From CAYHPY01 sp964358485 (lineage in GTDB: Bacteria > Elusimicrobiota > Elusimicrobia > UBA1565 > UBA9628), in assembly GCA_964358485.1 (NCBI GenBank), contig CAYHPY010000139.1, positions 1-8,232 of the forward strand: a DNA stretch of 8,232 nt, in the 5' to 3' direction. This document shows positions 1 through 6,242 of this stretch, piece after piece (position 1 is the first letter of the stretch; each line of letters starts with the position of its first letter). Both the position numbers and the translations under genes were made by a program. Below the pieces are notes generated by a model that made no database searches, was not told the origin of the DNA, and saw only the letters and a program-made list of their open reading frames with translations.

Positions 1-613
1 CCAATGGAGCGGGCAATACGAAAACCTGGTCCGTGTGCGCGAACGCATGGCCCTGCTGCTCCCGCTCACCTTGGTCATCATCGTGCTCCTCATGTACATG
101 AACACCAAGTCATGGGCTAAAACCGGAATCGTGATGCTCGCGGTTCCTTTTTCACTCATCGGGGCGTTTTGGGGTTTCTACATATTGGACTACAATCTTT
201 CCGTGGCGGCCTGGGTGGGGATGATCGCCCTGATGGGCCTGGACGCGGAAACCGGGACCTTCATGCTCCTCTACCTGGACCTGGCTTATGCCGACGCCGT
301 GCGGGGGGGGCGCATGCGCACGCTCCAGGATCTCAAGGAGGCGGTGGTCCATGGCGCGGTCAAGCGCATCCGCCCGAAGATGATGACGGTGTTCACCGAC
401 TTCTTCGGGCTGATGCCGGTGATGTGGGCGCTCGGCACCGGGGCCGACCTGATGAAACGCATCGCGGCCCCCATCATCTTCGGCCTATTCACGAGCTTTG
501 CGATGGAGCTGGTCGTCTACCCCGCCATCTTCTTGATTTGGAAATGGCATGGCGACATGAAGAAGGGGACGGTCGCGCCCAGCCCGAATGATTTGTCGGT
601 CATGGAGGATTAA
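1..613 (+). CDS. CusA/CzcA-type heavy-metal efflux RND permease, C-terminal part
   Basis: This is the last ~204 residues of an inner-membrane RND pump that exports monovalent or divalent metal cations with a periplasmic adaptor and an outer-membrane channel. The 5' end lies outside the window; the first full codon is at position 2 and the reading begins QWSGQYENL, which matches the WSGQFEYL segment of CusA. What follows is the standard C-terminal membrane half: a helix with PLTLVIIVLLMYM, the VPFSLIGAFW helix, LSVAAWVGMIALMGLDAETG (CusA has the comparable ATGTGFIALAGVAAE), the conserved HGAVKRIRPKMMTV loop, and LGTGADLMKRIAAPII. The C-terminus is complete, ending 16 nt before the next start codon. 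Family assignment is firm. The metal (Cu/Ag versus Co/Zn/Cd) cannot be decided because the substrate-binding Met region is not present. Confidence 0.95.
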   Translation, partial: QWSGQYENLVRVRERMALLLPLTLVIIVLLMYMNTKSWAKTGIVMLAVPFSLIGAFWGFYILDYNLSVAAWVGMIALMGLDAETGTFMLLYLDLAYADAVRGGRMRTLQDLKEAVVHGAVKRIRPKMMTVFTDFFGLMPVMWALGTGADLMKRIAAPIIFGLFTSFAMELVVYPAIFLIWKWHGDMKKGTVAPSPNDLSVMED

Positions 614-616
614 AAT

Positions 617-621
617 GGAGG
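617..621 (+). promoter_or_regulatory. Ribosome binding site deciding the start at 630
   Basis: GGAGG lies 8 nt upstream of the ATG at 630. It overlaps the alternative ATG at 615, which has no comparable site of its own. This favours the start at 630, which also places a clean lipoprotein signal peptide at the N-terminus. Confidence 0.7.
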
Positions 622-629
622 TCATCGAC

Positions 630-908
630 ATGAGGAAACCGATCAAATACGCGATGTGGGCCTTGGCCGCGGCGCCGCTCCTCTCGGGCTGCATGATGAT
701 GCACGGCCATCACGGCCGTCCGTCAAAGGCGATCTGCCCCGTCTCGGGCAAAACGGTCAAGATCAAAGCCGACACCCCCAGCATGACCTGGAAGGGAAGG
801 CAGTTGTACTTCTGCGGCGAAGAGGACTTGAGAAGATTCGCCTCGGCGCCGGATTCCTTCAATACCTCCCCGCCGGCCCCGGCCTCCGGCGGGCACGAGG
901 GGCACTGA
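630..908 (+). CDS. YHS-domain lipoprotein
   Basis: This is a 92-residue predicted lipoprotein, probably a periplasm-facing metal-binding partner of the RND pump encoded just upstream. The N-terminus (MRKPIK, then a hydrophobic stretch) ends in a lipobox LLSGC with the lipidated Cys at residue 21. A His/Met-rich patch follows (MMMHGHHG, 22-29). A YHS domain spans about 34-77: CPVSG (36-40), DTP (48-50) and YFC (60-62). The tail GGHEGH adds more His ligands. YHS domains are known from metal ATPases and metal-resistance operons and are thought to bind or sense metal through the two Cys residues; both are present here (C36, C62). An upstream in-frame ATG at 615 would only add five residues before the signal peptide. 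The metal identity is unknown. Confidence 0.85.
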   Translation: MRKPIKYAMWALAAAPLLSGCMMMHGHHGRPSKAICPVSGKTVKIKADTPSMTWKGRQLYFCGEEDLRRFASAPDSFNTSPPAPASGGHEGH

Positions 909-909
909 C

Positions 910-1179
910 ATGGGCTCGCTACTGGTCATGGGCATCATGATGGGGGCCATGGGCGCGGTGGGCCTCGTGGGCCTGATTAAAACCCGAAAAGCGCCGGCGG
1001 AACCCCCGGCTTTCGCCGTTTCGCCGGTGGGAGGCCGGCGCTTGGCGGTGACCCCGGACACCCCGCGCGCCGTCATAGGGGGAAAGACCTTCTTTTTTGA
1101 AAACGAAGAGCAGCAGCGGTCCTTTATCTTGGACCCGCAAAACAATACGCTCCCGCCGGACGGCGGGAAGGAGAACTAG
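910..1179 (+). CDS. Membrane-anchored degenerate YHS-like protein
   Basis: This is an 89-residue protein with one N-terminal hydrophobic segment (about 2-22, Gly/Met-rich) acting as a signal anchor. Residues 36-72 align without gaps to the YHS domain of the preceding lipoprotein: SPVGG matches CPVSG, DTP is kept, GKTFFF matches GRQLYF, then EE and R-x-F. The two Cys of the neighbour (C36 and C62) are Ser38 and Glu64 here at identical spacing, and the protein has no Cys or His at all. It is therefore likely a tandem paralogue that has lost metal ligation and keeps the fold, perhaps as a partner or scaffold. A GAGGGG ribosome site (897-902) sits 7 nt before the ATG, 1 nt after the previous stop. 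A specific function cannot be assigned. Confidence 0.75.
   Translation: MGSLLVMGIMMGAMGAVGLVGLIKTRKAPAEPPAFAVSPVGGRRLAVTPDTPRAVIGGKTFFFENEEQQRSFILDPQNNTLPPDGGKEN
1168..1173 (+). promoter_or_regulatory. Ribosome binding site deciding the start at 1181
   Basis: AAGGAG lies 7 nt upstream of the ATG at 1181, inside the last codons of the previous gene. It rules out the longer reading from 1097, which would run through the upstream gene and bury the signal peptide. Confidence 0.75.
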
Positions 1180-1180
1180 A

Positions 1181-1555
1181 ATGAAAAAGCTGATCAGCGC
1201 CGTGTTTATCGCGGCGGCCGTCGCCGGAGGCGTCATGGCCGCCGGAGGCCACCTGGACCCCTCCGGAAAAGCCGAGACGATCTCGGGGGAAATGTTGGAC
1301 ATGGCCTGCTACATGGCCCATGAAGGAAAGGGCAAGAAGCACGCCAAATGCGCGGCGAGCTGCGTGGTGGGAGGCGCCCCGCTGGGCCTTTTGACCAAGG
1401 ACGGAAAGGTCTACCTGGTCGTGGGCGATCACGAGAGCGAGAAGCCGTATCTCGCGGCCAAGGCCCTGGCGGGCGCCAACGCCAAGCTCACCGGAACGGT
1501 CTTCACCCGCGGGGGCCTCACGGCGATCATCGTGAGCAAGGCCGAGAAACTCTAG
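1181..1555 (+). CDS. Small exported protein with conserved Cys/His cluster, function unknown
   Basis: This is a 124-residue protein with a clear Sec signal peptide (MKKLISAVFIAAAVAGG, cleavage near residue 20-21). The mature part begins with ISGEMLDMACYMAH, followed by HAKCAASCVVGGAPLGLLT. It thus carries C43, H46, H54, C57 and C61, a pattern C-x2-H-x7-H-x2-C-x3-C that could hold a metal, a heme or a disulfide. The second half (DGKVYLVVGDH ... KLTGTVFTRGGLTAIIV) alternates like a small beta-barrel, possibly OB-like. I recall similar uncharacterised exported proteins with a CY...H..CA..C motif in other bacteria, but no named function. It starts 1 nt after the preceding stop and directly abuts the DUF2231 gene. 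Context suggests metal or redox work in the periplasm; this is inference. Confidence 0.8.
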   Translation: MKKLISAVFIAAAVAGGVMAAGGHLDPSGKAETISGEMLDMACYMAHEGKGKKHAKCAASCVVGGAPLGLLTKDGKVYLVVGDHESEKPYLAAKALAGANAKLTGTVFTRGGLTAIIVSKAEKL

Positions 1556-2002
1556 GTGGAGTTCAGGCTCTTCCATCTGCACCCGGCGGCCGTCCATTTC
1601 CCGATCGCCTTGCTGGCGCTCGGGGCGGCGGCCGCCGGATTGCGGCTGCGCCGGGGGGCCCCGGATTGGCTTTCCAAAGCCGAATCCTGGCTGCTTTGGC
1701 TTGGAACTCTTTCGGCCTGGGCGGCGCTCGGCCTGGGCCTGCTCGCCGAGGAGACCGCGCCTCATGTCCCGCTGGCCTGGGAAGTCCTGGCCGAGCACGA
1801 AGAATTGGCGTGGTGGACCTGCGGGGTCTTGAGCGCCCTGTCGGGCCTCCGGTTTTACGCGGGCCGGACCGGGCGGGACTCCGGCAAATTCCGCACCGCG
1901 CAGATTCTGCTCTGGGCGCTCGGCCTGGGCCTGCTCGTGGCGACGGGCATGCACGGCGCGGAATTGGTCTACGGGTTCGGCGTCGGGGTCAAATCCGGCT
2001 GA
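1556..2002 (+). CDS. DUF2231 family four-helix membrane protein
   Basis: This is a 148-residue integral membrane protein. The N-terminal HLHPAAVHFPIALL (7-20) is the hallmark of the DUF2231 family. Four hydrophobic segments are visible, at about 10-31, 45-65, 86-101 and 116-136. Conserved His residues include H9, H14, H81 and H133, and the family-like ending MHGAELVYGFGVGV is present. Paired intramembrane His residues suggest a heme-b or metal-binding electron-transfer role, but the family is not characterised well enough to claim this. The start is GTG, directly after the previous stop (0 nt gap), with only a weak ribosome site, so translation is probably coupled. A stretch of its 3' end is repeated at 6201-6223 (see the pseudogene entry). 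Confidence 0.85.
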   Translation: MEFRLFHLHPAAVHFPIALLALGAAAAGLRLRRGAPDWLSKAESWLLWLGTLSAWAALGLGLLAEETAPHVPLAWEVLAEHEELAWWTCGVLSALSGLRFYAGRTGRDSGKFRTAQILLWALGLGLLVATGMHGAELVYGFGVGVKSG

Positions 2003-2021
2003 ATTGATGGGGGGTGGCGGA

Positions 2022-2489
2022 ATGGGAAATCGATATCGGTTGATCGGGGCGGCGGCGGTGTTTCTCTCCATGGCTGCGTGGGCCGCCTCCTCCGAGGAGG
2101 AGGCGGTGAGAAAGGTTCTCGACGCCTATCGGGCGGCGATGGAGCACCGGAGCGTCTCGGAGCTGGCCGCGGTCGTTTCGGAGGACCTGCTGGTCCTGGA
2201 GGGCGTCCATAAAAACGACGGCTGGGCCGATTATCGGGACAACCACATCGGCCCCGAAATGGCCGAGTGGAAGGAATTTCGGACCGCAGGTTCCCGGCTT
2301 TCCAAACTCGAAGTCGGCTCGGATTTGGCTTACGCGGTCCAGGAAGCGACCTTCACCATCGTCGACGGCAAGGGCCCGGTGGTCCTCTTGGGGGCGGAAA
2401 CCATCGTCCTCGGCAAGGAGCCCAAAGGCTGGAAGATCCGCCACCTCCACCTCTCCGTCAAGCGGGTTTCACCGGCCAAGAAGCCATGA
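2022..2489 (+). CDS. Exported NTF2-like (SnoaL/DUF4440-type) protein
   Basis: This is a 155-residue protein with an N-terminal signal peptide (LIGAAAVFLSMAAWAAS, probable cleavage after AWA). The mature domain starts with a helix EEEAVRKVLDAYRAAMEH, and continues with the curved-sheet pattern of the NTF2 superfamily: DLLVLEG, a middle segment with Y-R-D-N-H, AYAVQEATFTIV and the terminal WKIRHLHLSV strand. NTF2-like DUF4440 proteins are small pocket proteins that bind ligands or act as enzymes or partner subunits; no catalytic set is evident. The start at 2022 is preceded by a G-rich weak ribosome site; ATG 2007 and TTG 2004 are possible starts only a few codons upstream. Its stop overlaps the redoxin start by ATGA, so the two are probably co-translated. 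Its binding partner is unknown; an exported lipid or redox ligand is a guess. Confidence 0.8.
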   Translation: MGNRYRLIGAAAVFLSMAAWAASSEEEAVRKVLDAYRAAMEHRSVSELAAVVSEDLLVLEGVHKNDGWADYRDNHIGPEMAEWKEFRTAGSRLSKLEVGSDLAYAVQEATFTIVDGKGPVVLLGAETIVLGKEPKGWKIRHLHLSVKRVSPAKKP

Positions 2490-3001
2490 GCTGGAAGACG
2501 AAAATCTGGCGGCTTCTTTGGCCCTTCCGCGCGTGGGCCCGCAAGGGCTTGGAGGTCGGCGACCGGTTCCCGGACTTCTCGCTCCTTGACCCGGACGGCC
2601 GCCGCTACTCGCTTTCCGACAACCCGGACGGGCGGCGGACTGTCCTCTGGCTCACCAATCTCTGCGAGGATTGCCGGGCCAAGGCGCCGTTGTTGGAAGA
2701 ACTGGGACGGGAGGCCCCCGACCGTTTTCGCATCTTGGCCGTGAGCCTCCTGGGGGAGGACGCGGCCCTGCCCCGTCAAGTCTCGGCGGCCGGGGGATTT
2801 CCCATCCTCATCGATCCCGAGGACATCGTGGCCCACCGGCTGGGCCTGGCCCATCCTCCCGGGACCTGTCCCCTGCACAACCTCTTCTTCCTGGATGAAA
2901 GCCTCCGGATCACATTCCGTCATCACCTCTCGGCCCTGAAACCGGAAGCCTTCCGGGCGGTCTGGCGGGGACACATTTCCAAAGGCGGCGAGCCGAAATG
3001 A
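2486..3001 (+). CDS. Thioredoxin-fold redoxin (AhpC/TSA or TlpA-like) with CEDC motif
   Basis: This 171-residue protein has a thioredoxin fold of the redoxin type. GDRFPDFSLLDPDGRRYSL (25-43) is the typical entry strand of AhpC/TSA and TlpA-like proteins. NLCEDC (58-63) gives a CxxC active site at C60/C63, followed by the helix that normally carries the resolving Cys. GFPILIDPEDIVAHRLGL (104-121) and NLFFLDESLRITFRHH (132-147) complete the fold. A third Cys lies next to a proline (C128-P129), near but not quite at the usual cis-Pro position. The N-terminus is basic with aromatic residues (WRLLWPFRAW) and lacks a convincing export signal, so location is uncertain; peripheral membrane attachment is possible. 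It overlaps both neighbours by ATGA, so it is tied to the type III PKS. It may be a thiol reductase or peroxidase. Residues 142-158 are closely repeated at 6273-6323. Confidence 0.85.
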   Translation: MSWKTKIWRLLWPFRAWARKGLEVGDRFPDFSLLDPDGRRYSLSDNPDGRRTVLWLTNLCEDCRAKAPLLEELGREAPDRFRILAVSLLGEDAALPRQVSAAGGFPILIDPEDIVAHRLGLAHPPGTCPLHNLFFLDESLRITFRHHLSALKPEAFRAVWRGHISKGGEPK

Positions 3002-4161
3002 CTACAATGGAAGGGAAAATGAACTGCCCCGCCTTCGGCTCCCCCGCCGCGCGCCATGCCCGCCTCTACGGAATCGGGACGGCCCTGCCCCCGCATCGGG
3101 CGGGGCAACCGGAGGTCCAGAAGTTCATGGCGGCCATGGCCCGAGCCACGCTCACGGGGCGGAGGCGAGCTGCCACCCTGGGATTGATCTCCAAGCTTTA
3201 CGCCTCATCGGGGATCGCGGGGCGTCACAGCGTGTTGGGCGACTACACCCGGGGCGATCCCGCCGACTTCGAATTTTTCCCCGCCAATTGGTCCCTGGAA
3301 CCCTTTCCCAGCACGGCGGTCCGCATGGGGTTGTACGAAAAATGGAGCGTCGAGCTGGGGGAGCGGGCCTGCCGGAAAGCCCTGCGGGAGGCGGGCGCCC
3401 GCCCCGCCGAGGTGACCCACCTCATCTTCACGACCTGCACGGGTCTTTACGCGCCCGGCCCCGACATCCACCTGATCGGCCGCCTCGGGCTGAGCCCGCT
3501 GGTCCAACGAACCGTGCTCGGCTTCATGGGCTGCTACGCGGGCTTCAACGGCATTCGCATGGCGGGCCAGATCCTGGCCGGCGAACCCGAGGCCGTGGTC
3601 CTTCAGGTCTGCGTCGAGCTCTGCACCCTCCACCTTCAGAAAATTCCACTTCCCGATTTCATCGTGGCCGGGAGCATCTTCGGCGACGGCGCCGCCGCCG
3701 CGGTCTTCGCCCGCCCCGGGCGGTATAAAAAAGGCCTGGGAGACCTGGTCGCGACCCACAGCCGCGTTGAAACCGGCAGTCTCGCGGAAATGTCCTGGCG
3801 CATCGGGCCGACCGGCTTTGAAATGCGCCTGAGCCGGGAGGTCCCGGCGCGGCTCAAGGCCGCCGCCCCGCGCTTCGTCTCGGAGCTCCTTTCGAAAGCG
3901 GGGCTCGAGCGCCGGGAGAGCTCCTGGGCCATCCACCCCGGAGGCCGAAAGATCGTCGATGAGGTCCAGTCCGCCCTCGGCCTGTCGGACTCCCGAGTCC
4001 GGTCTTCCAGGGAAGTCTTGAATTCCTTCGGCAACATGTCGAGCGCGACCATCCTCTTCGTCCTGGACCGGGAATTGCGGAGAAAGTCCGGCCGGGCCGT
4101 CACGGCCCTGGGATTCGGGCCGGGGCTCACCATGGAGGGAGCGGTCCTCTCCCGGCCATGA
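2998..4161 (+). CDS. Type III polyketide synthase (chalcone synthase-like)
   Basis: This 387-residue homodimer-type ketosynthase would condense an acyl-CoA or acyl starter with malonyl-CoA units and cyclise the chain to a pyrone or resorcinol. The triad is intact: C179 in GFMGCYAGFNG, H313 in AIHPGGRKI and N346 in SFGNMSSAT. Other landmarks are FTTCTGLYAPGPD (144-156), SIFGDGAAA (226-234, F228 matching the first CHS gatekeeper Phe by eye), TGFEMRLSREVP (272-283, F274 matching the second) and GFGPGLTMEG (372-381). VCVELCTLHLQ (204-214) is typical of bacterial type III PKSs. The length is normal for the family. The start overlaps the redoxin stop by ATGA; in-frame ATGs at 3007 and 3019 are alternatives, the last having a GGAAGGG just upstream. 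The neighbouring methyltransferase and flavoprotein point to an alkylresorcinol/alkylquinone-type product. Starter and chain length cannot be read from sequence. Confidence 0.95.
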   Translation: MTTMEGKMNCPAFGSPAARHARLYGIGTALPPHRAGQPEVQKFMAAMARATLTGRRRAATLGLISKLYASSGIAGRHSVLGDYTRGDPADFEFFPANWSLEPFPSTAVRMGLYEKWSVELGERACRKALREAGARPAEVTHLIFTTCTGLYAPGPDIHLIGRLGLSPLVQRTVLGFMGCYAGFNGIRMAGQILAGEPEAVVLQVCVELCTLHLQKIPLPDFIVAGSIFGDGAAAAVFARPGRYKKGLGDLVATHSRVETGSLAEMSWRIGPTGFEMRLSREVPARLKAAAPRFVSELLSKAGLERRESSWAIHPGGRKIVDEVQSALGLSDSRVRSSREVLNSFGNMSSATILFVLDRELRRKSGRAVTALGFGPGLTMEGAVLSRP

Positions 4162-4871
4162 ACGCGCCCGGCGCCCCGCGTTTCGATTCGCGCAGCGGCG
4201 ACGCCGAGTTGATGGATGTTCCCGGCCTCGACCCGCTGGAACTGGCCGAGACCTTGGGCCAACTGGCCGTCATCAACCGGTTCCTGGGCGGCCATGCCGC
4301 GACCCTGCACGGCCTGTCCCGCCTGCTCCCGGCGGGCCGCCGTGAAATCGAGGTCCTGGACGTGGGCTCGGGTGGGGGCGACTCGGCGCGGCGCGTCGTG
4401 GAGTGGGCGGGCCGGCGGGGGATCGCGGCCCGCGTCCACGGCATCGATCTCTCCGCGGAGTCCGTCGCCTTCGCGCGCCGAACCGGAGCCGGCTCGCCGG
4501 GTCTGGAATTCACGACCTCCGACCTATTCGACCTGCCGATGACGCGCAAGTACGATGTCGTGCACGCGGCGCTGGTCCTCCACCATCTTTCCGATGAGAT
4601 GGCGGCCGCGGCCCTGGCAAAGATGTTCGCGCTCAGCCGGTTCGGGGTCGTCATCAACGATCTCCACCGGCACCCGGCGGCCTACGAAGCGATCAAATGG
4701 CTCACCGCGCTTCTCTCCAAAAACCGGCTGATCCGCCATGACGCCCCTCTTTCGGTCCTGAGGGCCTTTCGCCGGGCCGACCTCCAGGACCTCGCCCGGC
4801 GCGCCGGCCTCTCCGCCGTGGAAATTTCCTGGCGCTGGCCCTTTCGCTGGGTCATGGTGGCGCGCAAATGA
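4158..4871 (+). CDS. Class I SAM-dependent methyltransferase, type III PKS partner
   Basis: This 237-residue Rossmann-fold methyltransferase probably O- or C-methylates the product of the adjacent polyketide synthase. Motif I is EVLDVGSGGG (65-74), with the post-I acidic residue D97 in GIDLS. An acidic TTSDLFDLP segment (119-127) would contact the adenine, and YDVVHAALVLHHL (132-144) is motif II/III. VVINDLHRHP (164-173) resembles a segment I associate with the methyltransferases that sit beside bacterial type III PKS genes. The N-terminal ~60 residues (MDVPGLDPLELAETLGQL) form a helical cap that likely shapes the acceptor pocket. It is joined by ATGA to the synthase in front and to the flavoprotein behind, giving a strictly coupled trio. 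The methyl acceptor is inferred from context; SrsB-like hydroxyl methylation is one possibility. Confidence 0.92.
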   Translation: MNAPGAPRFDSRSGDAELMDVPGLDPLELAETLGQLAVINRFLGGHAATLHGLSRLLPAGRREIEVLDVGSGGGDSARRVVEWAGRRGIAARVHGIDLSAESVAFARRTGAGSPGLEFTTSDLFDLPMTRKYDVVHAALVLHHLSDEMAAAALAKMFALSRFGVVINDLHRHPAAYEAIKWLTALLSKNRLIRHDAPLSVLRAFRRADLQDLARRAGLSAVEISWRWPFRWVMVARK

Positions 4872-6055
4872 CCGCCCCCATGAATCCGCGCGAGATCGCG
4901 GTGATCGGGGGAGGCATCGCCGGAAGCGCCTTGGCGGCCCTGCTGGCCGGGGCCGGCCGGGACGTCCTGCTCCTGGAAAAAGACGCCTTCCCGCGGGACA
5001 AACTCTGCGGAGAGTTTCTGTCCGCGGAATCCTCGAAGCTCCTGGACCGGGTCGGATGCCTGCAAGAGGTCCTCGCCTTGGGTCCCGCCCGCATCACTCA
5101 AGCCCGCTTCTTTTCGGCCTCGGGCCGGGACGCCGTCTTGGACCTCCAAGGGGAGGCCCTGGGGCTCAGCCGGCGGTCCCTGGACGAGGCGCTCTTTGGC
5201 CACGCCGCCCGGCGCGGGGCCTGCGCCCGCCAAAGGGCCCGGGTCTGCCGGATCGAGAAGATTCAGGATGGATCGCGGCTCGAAGTCGAATGGGAGGACG
5301 GGGGGCGGACCTCCGTCGACGCGAGATTGGTCGTCGCGGCCTACGGCAGGCGCTCGCCGTTGGACGCCCGCCTGGCGCGTCCTTTTCTCCAAGAAGCGGC
5401 GTCCACGCTCGGCCTCAAGCGCCATCATCGCCCCGTGGACACCGAGTCCGGACGCCGTCTGCTCCGCGAGTTGACGGGGCGCGTCGAGATTCATCTTTTC
5501 GAGGGGGGATATTGCGGCCTGAGCCTCGTCGAAGGGGGAATCGTCAATGTCTGCCTGCTCCTGACCAACCGGCTTCTGCGGGGCCTGGCCGTCCCGCGCT
5601 GGGACGAGGTTTGCGCGGCCGTGCGCGGGCGCAGCGCCAGCCTGGGCGGCCGCCTCGCGGCGCTGATTCCCGCCGAAACCGGCTTTCACTCCGTGGCCGG
5701 GCTCGGCTTTTCACCCAAGGGGACCAGCCTGGGGGAAGTGCTTTTCGTCGGCGACGCCGCGGGCATGATCGCCCCCCTCTGTGGCGACGGCCAGGCAATG
5801 GCCCTGGAGTCGGCGGTCCTGCTCGCCGATGCGGTCAAATCCCTCCCGCGCCCCGTCGGCGAAGGGGACATCGCGGCGCTAAGCCAAGAATGGGACCGGA
5901 CCTGGAGGAAGCGCTTCGCCGACCGCCTGCGGCTCGGTCGATTCCTCCAATTCGCTCTGCTGCGGGCGGCGGCGGGGGAAACGGCGGTGCGCCTGATCTC
6001 CCGGGTTCCCCGCCTCGGGACCGCTCTCGTGCGGGCCACCCGGAGCCCGGCCTGA
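4868..6055 (+). CDS. FAD-dependent oxidoreductase (geranylgeranyl reductase/hydroxylase-like)
   Basis: This 395-residue flavoprotein has an N-terminal dinucleotide-binding fold, IAVIGGGIAGSALA (10-23), with the ribose-binding E37 in LLLEKD. FPRDKLCGEFLS (41-52) is the segment typical of the geranylgeranyl-reductase/PHBH superfamily. VLFVGDAAGMIAPLCGDG (291-308) is the second FAD motif, and QAMALESAVLLADAV follows. A basic, hydrophobic C-terminus (RKRFADRLRLGRFLQFALL) could sit on the membrane, as suits a lipid substrate. In analogous clusters a flavoprotein hydroxylates the alkylresorcinol ring to give a quinone (SrsC); reduction of a prenyl or alkenyl chain is the main alternative. Its start overlaps the methyltransferase stop by ATGA, with an alternative ATG at 4880. 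It is the last gene of the + strand unit. No clear intrinsic terminator follows directly. Confidence 0.92.
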   Translation: MTAPMNPREIAVIGGGIAGSALAALLAGAGRDVLLLEKDAFPRDKLCGEFLSAESSKLLDRVGCLQEVLALGPARITQARFFSASGRDAVLDLQGEALGLSRRSLDEALFGHAARRGACARQRARVCRIEKIQDGSRLEVEWEDGGRTSVDARLVVAAYGRRSPLDARLARPFLQEAASTLGLKRHHRPVDTESGRRLLRELTGRVEIHLFEGGYCGLSLVEGGIVNVCLLLTNRLLRGLAVPRWDEVCAAVRGRSASLGGRLAALIPAETGFHSVAGLGFSPKGTSLGEVLFVGDAAGMIAPLCGDGQAMALESAVLLADAVKSLPRPVGEGDIAALSQEWDRTWRKRFADRLRLGRFLQFALLRAAAGETAVRLISRVPRLGTALVRATRSPA

Positions 6056-6197
6056 CGGCCCCTGGCGGGGTTGTGGAAAAATATAAATTGGAGGCTGACC
6101 ACCATCTGGATCGACAAGGGCGAGCCCAAAACCCCCGTGAAGGCTGGTCGCCGCGATTTCTTCCCGTGGGCCGAAAATCCGGGCCTACAAATAGCCC
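6056..6197. other. Gap without a supported gene after the flavoprotein
   Basis: This stretch follows the flavoprotein stop. It contains an AT-rich patch (AAAAATATAAATTGG, 6077-6091) that is unusual for this GC-rich window, followed by GGAGG (6090-6094). In the + frame that includes 6107-6190 it reads like protein (TIWIDKGEP ... AGRRDFFPWAENPGL), but there is no ATG and no family recognised. It may be more debris of the decayed operon copy. A 4-bp stem CCCC/GGGG (6059-6070) is too weak to call a terminator. Confidence 0.4.
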
Positions 6198-6242
6198 GCG
6201 GCGGAATTGGTCTACGGGTTCGGGATAGGCGTCTCCCGATGA
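6198..6242 (+). pseudogene. Remnant of a DUF2231 gene 3' end
   Basis: Positions 6201-6223 are identical over 23 nt to 1958-1980, the 3' part of the intact DUF2231 gene. The frame is kept: the remnant reads AAELVYGFGIGVSR then TGA (6240-6242), against GAELVYGFGVGVKSG in the intact copy. An in-frame TAG lies at 6192-6194, and no family similarity is visible upstream of 6198, so only the last ~14 codons survive. It is best explained as the end of a second operon copy. Convergence is unlikely at 23 identical bases that keep both frame and C-terminal position. Confidence 0.7.

Noticed and set aside
1097..1180. Longer N-terminus for the exported Cys/His protein
   Set aside because: It would overlap the previous gene by about 80 nt in another frame and place basic, unrelated residues before a perfect signal peptide that has its own ribosome site.
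1124..2071. - strand open frame opposite the exported Cys/His and DUF2231 genes
   Set aside because: It shows no recognisable domain and low-complexity composition, and the + strand genes there have signal peptides, membrane helices and family motifs.
6059..6070. CCCC/GGGG stem after the flavoprotein stop as a terminator
   Set aside because: The stem has only 4 bp and is followed by TTGTGG rather than a T-run.
5056..6228. + strand open frame overlapping the flavoprotein gene
   Set aside because: Composition is Arg/Pro/Gly-rich with no motif, while the other frame has intact FAD motifs from end to end.
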